In this document: piece by piece, positions 1 through 5,516 of the stretch
Layout of the letters: the number at the start of each line of letters is the position of its first letter
How positions within the stretch are numbered: position 1 is the first letter of the stretch
Program-made: the position numbers and the translations under genes
The notes under the pieces: model-generated
The model's database searches: none
What the model was told of the DNA's origin: nothing
The model's input: only the letters and a program-made list of their open reading frames with translations
Assembly (NCBI GenBank): GCA_023356515.1
Contig: JAKQYG010000246.1
Location: 1 to 6,393, forward strand
Source of the DNA: Trichodesmium sp. MAG_R04
Lineage (GTDB): Bacteria; Cyanobacteriota; Cyanobacteriia; Cyanobacteriales; Microcoleaceae
Direction of reading: 5' to 3'
DNA length: 6,393 nucleotides

Positions 1-349
1 CCTATATTGTCTAGGGTTTTTGCTATACCAATATTGTCTTGATTTTTCCGATAAAATTCTAAAGCTCGTTCATAATGTTCTAAAGATTTAGAAAATCGTT
101 TTAAATGGTAATAAATTTTTCTACAGCAAACTCAAATTGAGAATTATCAAATTCTCTTGTTGCTTGTTGCTCAAGTTTTTTTATTTCAGTTTTTCGATTA
201 TTTTGTGAAATGGAATTACTCTCATTTTTTGTGATATTTACCAGTGCTTGTGAATTTATATTCGCTTTTTTATCGATTATAATAGATGGTGGAACAATTA
301 ATATAAATATGATAGGTATAATTAACCTAAAATTTTCACGAATTATCAT
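1..349 (-). pseudogene. TPR-repeat protein, N-terminal part, frame-disrupted and cut by the window edge
   Basis: The reading frame begins at ATG 349 with a signal-like N-terminus: a basic start (MIIREN), then a hydrophobic stretch at about residues 8-25 (LIIPIIFILIVPPSIII). A polar Asn/Ser-rich linker follows, and then the segment EQQATREFDNSQFEFAVEK, which resembles the start of a tetratricopeptide repeat. That frame stops at 101-103 after 82 residues. Downstream of an A5 run (plus-strand T5 at 116-120) the shifted frame reads IYYHLKRFSKSLEHYERALE and then FYRKNQDNIGIAKTLDNIG, up to base 1. This is a good TPR of the kind found in cyanobacterial TPR-CHAT proteins. The gene is therefore broken, either by a one-base slip in the A run or by loss of about one repeat at the same place. 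No clear Shine-Dalgarno is seen. Whether a CHAT or other domain followed cannot be seen. A sequencing error in the homopolymer would restore a working secreted TPR protein. Confidence 0.7.
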
Positions 350-457
350 TTTAGTAACTCAAGACTAAAGTTTTTAATAAATATTCAAACTTAATATTAA
401 TTCTCGATAAATCCTCATCAAAAGATAATTGAGCCTTAGTTTTACCATAAGTATTCA

Positions 458-742
458 GCTATATATAGCAATGAGCACTCACATCCTTACATATTACTAT
501 CGTATTAAATGTAACACAAATTTATGCTTCTATTAGCGATACTTTCACATATATTACATTAGTAGCAATTTGTACCATGTAAATATACCAGCGCACGTTG
601 CTATATATAGCAATGAGCACTCACATTTTTACATATTACTATCGTATTTAAATGTAGTGTAAACTTATGCTACTATTACCAATACTTTCACATATATTAC
701 ATTGGTAGCAATTTGTACTATGCAAACATGCTAGCGCACGTT
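458..742. repeat. Tandem duplication of a ~142-bp non-coding unit (two copies)
   Basis: Copy 1 covers 458-599 (142 bp) and copy 2 covers 600-742 (143 bp). Each begins with the palindrome GCTATATATAGC and ends with AGCGCACGTT. By hand alignment they differ at about 16 substitutions plus one inserted T, so they are roughly 89% identical; most differences are transitions. Directly after copy 2 the sequence starts a third time (GCTACATG) but soon departs. Within copy 2, TGCTAC and ACCAAT (around 669-684) can pair with ATTGGTAGCA (around 702-711), so the unit can fold. Neither copy is open in any frame. The divergence shows that the duplication is not recent. Confidence 0.85.
598..613. repeat. 16-nt perfect palindrome at the repeat junction
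   Basis: TTGCTATATATAGCAA is its own reverse complement and spans the boundary between the two 142-bp copies. At the outer start of copy 1 only the inner 12 bases are palindromic. Such a sequence could form a small cruciform or a hairpin in RNA. There is no evidence that a protein binds it. Confidence 0.7.
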
Positions 743-810
743 GCTACATGTCAGCTCTCAGCAATAAAACTCTACTTGCCTAGTAAAATTTAATTCTGGC
801 GCAGATCAAT

Positions 811-856
811 TAACAAACCTTATTTTATTGTGCTAACAAACCTTATTTTATTGTGC
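811..856. repeat. Exact 23-bp tandem duplication
   Basis: Two identical adjacent 23-mers, 811-833 and 834-856, each start with TAACAAACCTTATTTTATTG and end in TGC. They are non-coding. The exact identity suggests a recent slippage or unequal-crossover event, in contrast to the older 142-bp duplication upstream. Confidence 0.9.
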
Positions 857-970
857 GGAATGTAGGTTTAATCTAAGCACAAAAATACTAATAGCTAATG
901 ACTGAAAAATTATATTTTCCTAGCTAATTCCCTGTATATTTTTTTCCTCAGCAGAAACAGTAGCAAACTT

Positions 971-1936
971 TTATTCTTCATTCTGACTATCTTGGGATAT
1001 TTTTTTTTCTGTTAAAGAAGAGATTGCTTCTTTTTCAATTTCTGTCAAAGTAGTTGGCTCTGTTTCAATATCAGATACCATAGACTTTTCTTTTTCGAGT
1101 TGAGTATCTTCTGTCTGACCTATAATCTCATTAATTTCAGGTGTTATCTCCTCAACAGAAACTAATTTCTCAGTATCAGCTTGAATTTGCGCAGATGTTG
1201 ACTCAGAATTATAATTTTTACTATCTCTACCTTGAATGATATTTTTAATATTACTCAATATCCCACTAACAGGTGTCAATAACTGAGCAAAACCTCCAAC
1301 TTTTTTTGATGAACCTGTCTGTAATTCCTGAGATATTTCTGATATAGTTTGAGGATAAGTTAAAATATTTTCTTCTGTTATACTTTCAGTTGTCTTTACT
1401 TCAGATTCTTCTATAATTTTGCTTGAGTCTGAAGTTGTTTTAGATGATAGTAATTCAGATTTAGTTTTTCCTGGTTTAACTTCATTAATCAACTCTTCAG
1501 TAGTAATATTTTCTAAATCTTGAGTAACAGTTCCTACTGACTCAGTGAAATCTAATTTTGAAACCTTCTCTAATTCTGGTATAGATATTTTTTCAGAAAC
1601 AGTTGATTTTTCTTGAGTATTATCCTGAGTACTTTTCCGACTTGATATTTTGGTTTGCTCTGCAACTGGGGTGACTTGACGACGCAAAATTAAAATCTCC
1701 GAGGTAAACCAACCTAATAAAGTTACACTTGCCACTTGACCCAATAACACTGCACCTGTAATTCTGCCTGCACAAAACCATAATACTAGGGCATAGAATA
1801 GTCCTATACCACTCCAGATAAAATCGTTTTTTCGATGGACTTCTGGAAAGAAAAAAGCCACTATATACAAGGCTAAACTACCAAGGCCAACAGCTAAGGC
1901 CAATATGTATGTAAGCATAAGTTTAGGTACTCCCAT
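971..1936 (-). CDS. ycf66: Ycf66 family membrane protein with long acidic C-terminal tail
   Basis: The first ~93 residues are a typical Ycf66 domain: a hydrophobic N-terminus (MLTYILALAVGLGSLALYIV), the FFFPEVHRKNDFIWSGIGLF block, the LVLWFCAGRITGAVLLGQVA block and the LILRRQVTP end. Three membrane segments are likely, near residues 7-29, 40-59 and 62-84. Ycf66 is conserved in cyanobacteria and some plastids; its function is not known. Residues ~94-321 are a low-complexity tail rich in Ser, Thr, Glu and Lys with no recognisable domain, probably disordered and soluble. The annotated ATG at 1936 adds six residues (MGVPKL). The ATG at 1918 gives the usual family start MLTYILAL and has GGGAG about 11 bases upstream, so 1918 may be the true start. 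Upstream, TATATAC and TAAAAT offer possible -10 boxes, but none is decisive. The gene stands alone on its strand. Confidence 0.9.
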   Translation of the reverse strand: MGVPKLMLTYILALAVGLGSLALYIVAFFFPEVHRKNDFIWSGIGLFYALVLWFCAGRITGAVLLGQVASVTLLGWFTSEILILRRQVTPVAEQTKISSRKSTQDNTQEKSTVSEKISIPELEKVSKLDFTESVGTVTQDLENITTEELINEVKPGKTKSELLSSKTTSDSSKIIEESEVKTTESITEENILTYPQTISEISQELQTGSSKKVGGFAQLLTPVSGILSNIKNIIQGRDSKNYNSESTSAQIQADTEKLVSVEEITPEINEIIGQTEDTQLEKEKSMVSDIETEPTTLTEIEKEAISSLTEKKISQDSQNEE

Positions 1937-2027
1937 TATATATTTGTATATAGGGTCATTTTATCGTTCAATAACTCCTATTAACTTTTGTATTTTCAAT
2001 TTCAAAGTATCATAGATGGTTAAGTAG

Positions 2028-2175
2028 AGAATTTTAGAAAACTATACAGTAAATCTTGTAGGCATTGATTTAGGATTAAAAAAGACATATCCAAAACCAA
2101 AGCTACAGGATTTATCTGACAACTATTTATGGATTAGATGATATTTTGACTCTAAGATCAGGGATGTACCTATGA
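2028..2175 (+). pseudogene. Possible remnant of an IS200/IS605-type tnpB
   Basis: After a stop at 2025-2027, the plus strand reads ENYTVNLVGIDLGLKK, with VGIDLGL at 2058-2078. That string is the typical RuvC-I signature of TnpB (Asp in GIDLG), but the sequence after it does not follow the family. About 50 bases later, in another frame, GLDDILTLRSGMYL ends in a TGA at 2173-2175; this could be the tail of the same gene after a large internal deletion. Nothing else of a TnpB (zinc finger, RuvC-II or RuvC-III) is seen. The evidence is one seven-residue motif plus a plausible tail, so the call is tentative. Confidence 0.35.
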
Positions 2176-2194
2176 CAAAAGACCTCTAGGAGAG

Positions 2195-2284
2195 AAAGCA
2201 GGATAAGGTGAAATGAGGTGAAAGTCTCACCTCCGGTTCTGAAGGCGAGTCAGATAAGGTAATTTACCTAGCCTAGTTTAACCC
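2195..2284 (+). ncRNA. Structured RNA remnant: group II intron domain V/VI-like, or tnpB right-end RNA
   Basis: TGAGGTGAAAGTCTCA (2214-2229) forms a six-pair stem (including two G-T pairs) closed by a GAAA tetraloop. It is followed by a short bulge and CCGGTTCT (2233-2240), matching the 3' half of group II intron domain V. The 5' strand should read about AGCCGGA; here it is AGCAGGA (2197-2203), with one mismatch, and about ten extra bases that look like a partial copy of ATGAGGTGAA. Next comes a small hairpin GGTAA/TTACC (around 2258-2268), in the position of domain VI. No intron-encoded reverse transcriptase or 5' intron end is present, so this would be a dead fragment. Because TnpB-like pieces lie just upstream, the segment could instead be the 3' structured end of an IS200/IS605 element. 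Confidence 0.4.
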
Positions 2285-2366
2285 TTTCCACAAAGACCAG
2301 TATGATTAACTTTTTGTTTTAACTCAATATTTAACTCCCCCGGCGAGAAATCTAAACTTAAACCAG

Positions 2367-2382
2367 TATAGGAATTGCTATA
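2367..2382. repeat. Small inverted repeat just after the site-2 protease stop
   Basis: TATAG and CTATA flank a six-base loop (GAATTG), beginning a few bases past the minus-strand stop at 2385-2387. The stem is only five AT-rich pairs and lacks a T run, so it is weak as a transcription terminator. The surrounding motif looks like short dispersed cyanobacterial repeat sequence, but that is an impression only. Confidence 0.25.
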
Positions 2383-2384
2383 AA

Positions 2385-3887
2385 TTATAAATTTAACCAC
2401 TGCATTAGCATTTTTGGTGCTGGCAATAGAATTATTACCAATAAACCTAGCATTAACAACCCCAAAAAGTCACGTTGATTATCTAGTTCACTAACATCAT
2501 TAAGGGCAGGTTCATCGGCAAGAGGCAGTAAAAACAAAAAGATTGCTAAAAATAAAAATTCCTTATTTATGAAAGCTAATACTAATAATAAAAAACGCGA
2601 AATTTGACCAATGACCATACCAGTACGTTGCCCAAACATGGCGTGTACTATATGACCACCATCAAGTTGTCCAATAGGCATTAAATTATATGCAGTTACT
2701 ACTAAACCTATGTAACCAGCTACTGCTACTGGATGTAAATCTATGCTCTTATTATAAGTTAACTTCGCACCTAATGCTAATTTACTTAATATAGTTAATA
2801 AAAAAGAAAAAGTGGGATTTAAGGAATCTATAGATAATATTCCTGAATCTTCAGAAAGAGGAACAATACTAGAGTGAGATAAACCCCAAATTAATAGCGG
2901 TATTGTAACTACTAATCCTGCTATAGGGCGTGCGATACTAATATCAAATAAAGATTTACGATTAGGTACTGGACTTTGCATCCGAATAAATGCTCCAAAA
3001 GTTCCTAAGAAAAACGGTACTGGAATAAAATATGGTAAAGTTGTAGGAATTTTGTATAATTGAGCTATTATGTAGTGGCCAAATTCACGGCATCCTAGAA
3101 TCAAAATCAGAGTAATGGCATAAGGCAAACCTTGGATTAATAAATTAGGGTTATACTGTATGGCATTTTCAGAAATACCAACGATTTCTCTTGCTCCTAC
3201 GAATGTAGTAGTGAATAAAGTGATTAGTAATAATCCTAAAGTCAACATTATACGTATTTTATATTCTTGAGACTCTTGATTTTTATTCTTACTACAACTT
3301 GGGTTAGGAACTAGGGCAAAAAAAGGTTTACCTTGAAAGCTGTTTTGAAATACTACTAGGAAGCGATCGCCAAATTTTCCTTCTACATTTTCTTGTACTG
3401 TTTGATAGGCTTCCTCTGAATTAGAACGTAACTGACCACGACAAATAACTGCTTGAGGTTTATACTCTAAGTTCCGCAGATAGTAGACTGTCCAAGGGAA
3501 ACAATTTCGCAGGTTTGTTTCTTCTGTTTTGTCTATTGCTAGTTTTGGTACAGTGTGGTTGATAGTTTGAGTAGAATCGATTTCTGTTTGACTATGGTAG
3601 CTACTATTTTCTTTTTTTGATTGATCTGGTAGATGATGTCTCCATTGCAACAGTAACCAGTACAGATAAGGACACAAAATAAAAGGAATGATAATTAATG
3701 CTGGCGGTACTTGCTTTTCAGGATATAGCAACATCCAAGTTGTCCATATTAAAGCTGGTGTCAACATAATCAGCCATAATATCCAGACGGGAGTGCGAGT
3801 AATTTGACTTATACTACGCCGTAATATAAAGTATGTAATTAACCCTAATAAAATTAATAAAAAGAATAAAATTAATAAAAAGAGCAT
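2385..3887 (-). CDS. Site-2 protease (M50/EGY-type) homologue with altered zinc motif
   Basis: This 500-residue polytopic membrane protein has the layout of cyanobacterial and plastid EGY-type site-2 proteases. Hydrophobic segments lie near residues 2-22, 34-54 and 61-80. A soluble domain (about 125-200) contains RGQLR at 150-154, matching the family GNLR motif. Further membrane segments lie near 212-230, 252-275, 320-337, 385-403, 430-456 and 473-490. The metal site should be HExxH plus an Asp; here the first motif reads CREFGH (266-271), so the first His is Arg267 (codon CGT at 3087-3089), while Glu268 and His271 remain. NLMPIGQLDGGH (401-412) keeps the third ligand, Asp409. The usual IAGPxAG loop reads IARPIAG, with Arg at 320. 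The frame is otherwise intact and full length, so this is either a pseudoprotease like EGY3 or an early-decaying gene. Active relatives cut membrane-bound anti-sigma factors or similar substrates. The ATG at 3887 has no strong Shine-Dalgarno. The gene is divergent from the MBL gene across 48 bp. Confidence 0.88.
   Translation of the reverse strand: MLFLLILFFLLILLGLITYFILRRSISQITRTPVWILWLIMLTPALIWTTWMLLYPEKQVPPALIIIPFILCPYLYWLLLQWRHHLPDQSKKENSSYHSQTEIDSTQTINHTVPKLAIDKTEETNLRNCFPWTVYYLRNLEYKPQAVICRGQLRSNSEEAYQTVQENVEGKFGDRFLVVFQNSFQGKPFFALVPNPSCSKNKNQESQEYKIRIMLTLGLLLITLFTTTFVGAREIVGISENAIQYNPNLLIQGLPYAITLILILGCREFGHYIIAQLYKIPTTLPYFIPVPFFLGTFGAFIRMQSPVPNRKSLFDISIARPIAGLVVTIPLLIWGLSHSSIVPLSEDSGILSIDSLNPTFSFLLTILSKLALGAKLTYNKSIDLHPVAVAGYIGLVVTAYNLMPIGQLDGGHIVHAMFGQRTGMVIGQISRFLLLVLAFINKEFLFLAIFLFLLPLADEPALNDVSELDNQRDFLGLLMLGLLVIILLPAPKMLMQWLNL
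3363..3370. repeat. HIP1 octamer GCGATCGC
   Basis: This is the highly iterated palindrome of cyanobacterial genomes, here inside the soluble domain coding region of the site-2 protease homologue. It serves as a lineage marker. Confidence 0.9.
3847..3882. repeat. Exact 18-bp tandem duplication inside the protease N-terminus
   Basis: Two identical 18-mers (3847-3864 and 3865-3882; plus strand AATAAAATTAATAAAAAG) lie right after the start codon of the site-2 protease homologue. They are in frame and encode almost the same six residues twice (LFLLIL and FFLLIL), lengthening the first membrane segment by six residues without breaking the gene. Confidence 0.85.
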
Positions 3888-3935
3888 AATAGTTTACTAA
3901 GTTCTGTCCATTTCTAATTAAGTAATAATACTGCC

Positions 3936-4625
3936 TTGACACAACAGCCTTTTGTCCCCAAAATCCCCCAATTTGTCCTAGAAAATATTTTTGCTTTTTC
4001 GCCAAATAGGGATACTTTAGGAGGAACTTCTTATTTTATTGTAGAGAATCAGACCAACATTCTGATTGATTGTCCTGCTGATAATGAAACAAATCAAAAA
4101 TTTATTATGGAACAGGGAGGGGTAAAGTGGTTATATATTAGTCATCGTAGTGCTATTGGCAAGGCAAAGAAATTTCAAGCAGCTTTCAAATGTGATATTC
4201 TCATTCAAGAACAAGAAGCTTATTTATTGCCTGGACTAAAAGTAATAACTTTTGAATATGAGTTTAATTTGAGTCCACATACTCATGTTTTCTGGACTCC
4301 TGGCCATTCTCCTGGTTCGTCTTGTCTGTATTATTCAGGAAATGGTGGGGTATTATTTACAGGTCGTCATTTATTACCTAATAGTCAGGGGGAACCTGTT
4401 CCATTACGTATTGCTAAGACTTTTCATTGGCCTAGACAAGTTCAAAGTGTTAAAATTTTGATTGACCGATTTTCTTCGGAAACTTTACAGTATATTTGTC
4501 CTGGTGCTAATACTGGTGTCCTGAGAGGTAAGCGAGTAATTGACTCAGCTTACGAGCAGCTAGTTTCTGTATTTGTTAGATTATCAGAATCACATAGCAG
4601 TTTGATCAGAAAAGATGCAAGATAA
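3936..4625 (+). CDS. MBL-fold metallo-hydrolase-like protein lacking most metal ligands
   Basis: This 229-residue protein has the metallo-beta-lactamase fold: DTLGGTSYFIVE and NILIDCPAD (about 26-49) as the first sheet, LYISHRSAIGKAK at the metal-motif position (67-77), WTPGHSPGSSCLYY (120-133), VLFTGRHLLP (139-148) and ICPGANTGVLRGKR (187-200). Active members have HxHxDH, a His in the GHSPG block, an Asp in the GDH block and a final His in PGH. Here only His70 and His124 are clear; GRH replaces GDH and PGA replaces PGH. From memory, the same replacements occur in related cyanobacterial proteins, so this looks like a subfamily trait rather than decay. The substrate is unknown and a hydrolase activity should not be assumed. 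The frame has no ATG between the upstream stop (3915-3917) and the conserved region, so TTG at 3936 is the best start; no Shine-Dalgarno stands out. TAATAAT at 3923-3929 is too close to the TTG to be a normal -10 box. Confidence 0.85.
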   Translation: MTQQPFVPKIPQFVLENIFAFSPNRDTLGGTSYFIVENQTNILIDCPADNETNQKFIMEQGGVKWLYISHRSAIGKAKKFQAAFKCDILIQEQEAYLLPGLKVITFEYEFNLSPHTHVFWTPGHSPGSSCLYYSGNGGVLFTGRHLLPNSQGEPVPLRIAKTFHWPRQVQSVKILIDRFSSETLQYICPGANTGVLRGKRVIDSAYEQLVSVFVRLSESHSSLIRKDAR

Positions 4626-4950
4626 AGTACCATGATAGTTACTTTCCCTTAACATCCCATCTGCAATAACTACATTCCCTCCTAATATTGCTAACGGTGC
4701 CTGTCTCAAAGCTTCCGCTTTGTAATCTTAACACTAATTCAAATGACTATAAAACTCTGTCATTAACCCCAATGTACTTTGATCACTCACATACCAAATA
4801 CTAAGCTAAATCTGATGTCACTCCTGATGCTACCGCTAATCCTGCATTCCCTAATTATCCATTTGTATCTTCCACAGCAGTGAGACAAGCAGGCAATGCC
4901 AACAAATCTACCGCAACGTCAAGAGTCTTAAGAATTGGAACAATAGGAGT
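4622..4950 (-). pseudogene. CHAT-domain protein, C-terminal remnant
   Basis: Reading the minus strand from about 4950 downwards gives VDLLALPACLTAVEDTNG (the catalytic-Cys block, family VDLLTLSACQTAVGD; Cys codon at 4885-4887). After a TAA it gives LGNAGLAVASGVTSDLA, then after a TAG and a frame change IWYVSDQSTLGLMTEFYSHL, and after two more stops KAEALRQAPLAILGGNVV and ADGMLRESNYHGTL. These blocks follow, in order, the C-terminal half of cyanobacterial CHAT domains (AGLAVQAGVxSALASLWYVSD, GLMTEFY, AEALRQAQLAML). CHAT proteins are caspase-like peptidases, often with N-terminal TPRs. The gene is dead: at least four stops and one frameshift, and no N-terminal half. Its end reaches the 3' end of the MBL gene on the opposite strand, and its upstream side is cut by the IS630 piece. 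Confidence 0.8.
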
Positions 4951-5125
4951 GGAAAAAAAACTGGCTATAGAAACATTTCGGGTGCAGAGGGAGCATCCAG
5001 ATGCTAACGCTCAGGTATGGGCAATGGATGAGCATCCCTTGGGATTAAAACCTGTAATCAGAAAAGTTTGGGTTTGATTTGGGGAACAAGCAAAAGCTGT
5101 TGTCAAATGGCAGTTTAAGTATGAA
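4949..5125 (+). pseudogene. IS630-family transposase fragment
   Basis: The plus strand reads KKLAIETFRVQREHPDANA, then QVWAMDEHPLGLKPVIRKVW, a good match to the start of the DDE catalytic domain of IS630-type transposases (first catalytic Asp in MDEH, then GLKPxxRxVW). A TGA stop at 5075-5077 interrupts it, after which FGEQAKAVVKWQFKYE continues in the same frame and still fits the family (roughly GxRPxAxVxWxYEW). The N-terminal helix-turn-helix half and the later catalytic Asp and Glu are missing, so the fragment is inactive. A 65-codon frame from GTG 4880 runs through it, but its first ~23 codons are the antisense of the CHAT remnant and not transposase. No terminal inverted repeats or TA target duplications were recognised. 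Confidence 0.78.
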
Positions 5126-5516
5126 AACGCCAGTTAACCTCTGCAGTTATACACAAACGATGCTACCGAACATGATATTACAGCAGATTCCACTAAGGTG
5201 AAGGTAGACCGATCGCTGGCAAGATCATGCATGAGAACATTTAATTTTTAATATCTGTACTTCGTATAGTTCGAATTTGCTGTATATCTATGATTTTCAT
5301 ATTCATTATTAGACAAGGTTTTGAATCGTTAGTCATATATACTATATTTTCACATGGAAAATGTGGGTTGTAATGTATACCTATTGACCTAAATATTTTG
5401 ATTGCGGTAATTGCCCATAATTTTTTTTGTGTCTAGTTCCGTGGTTATAGCTAGTTCCTCCATTTTTCTAGTTACAATAACTATGAATTCTAATCTTTAT
5501 ATAAGATAAGAGAAAC
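5126..5516. other. Spacer with no recognised gene
   Basis: This stretch lies between the transposase fragment and the 3' end of the DUF1574 gene. From about 5129 to 5253 the plus frame is open (TNDATEHDITADSTKVKVDR), and parts of the minus strand are open too, but I recognise no protein family in either; it may be further debris. A weak hairpin CACAT/ATGTG sits at 5351-5365. The segment CTAGTTCC occurs twice near 5433-5460, with a third CTAGTT shortly after. No clear terminator for the gene to the right was found. Confidence 0.5.

Larger units (their letters stand above)
350..970. other. Gene-free spacer with tandem repeats
   Basis: This AT-rich stretch lies between the start of the TPR gene and the end of ycf66, both on the minus strand. 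No reading frame of credible length or protein similarity is visible on either strand. It contains the diverged tandem repeat at 458-742 and the exact 23-bp tandem repeat at 811-856. The promoter of the TPR gene should lie just above 349, but I cannot point to a convincing -10/-35 pair. No GC-rich hairpin with a T run that would end ycf66 was found. Confidence 0.6.

Noticed and set aside
101..349. An 82-residue standalone secreted or toxin-like small protein
   Set aside because: TPR-like sequence continues in the adjacent frame right after its stop, so it is better read as the front of a broken TPR gene.
458..742. CRISPR array or iteron origin
   Set aside because: There are only two long diverged copies, with no short repeats separated by unique spacers, and no replication gene nearby.
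3814..4005. A 63-codon minus-strand frame across the divergent starts
   Set aside because: It overlaps the starts of both the protease and MBL genes, is rich in Tyr/Asn/Ile from AT-rich DNA and resembles no family; it is a shadow frame.
4880..5077. A 65-codon plus-strand frame starting at GTG, as an intact small gene
   Set aside because: Its first part is the antisense of the CHAT remnant and the rest is an interior piece of an IS630 transposase that continues past the stop; it is a chance chimera.
5129..5253. Further transposase or other coding sequence in the plus frame
   Set aside because: The frame is open for a short way but shows no recognisable family motif, and the minus strand is equally open.
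5351..5365. CACAT/ATGTG hairpin as a terminator
   Set aside because: It has only five AT-rich pairs, lacks a T run in the right place, and lies about 150 bp from the nearest gene end.
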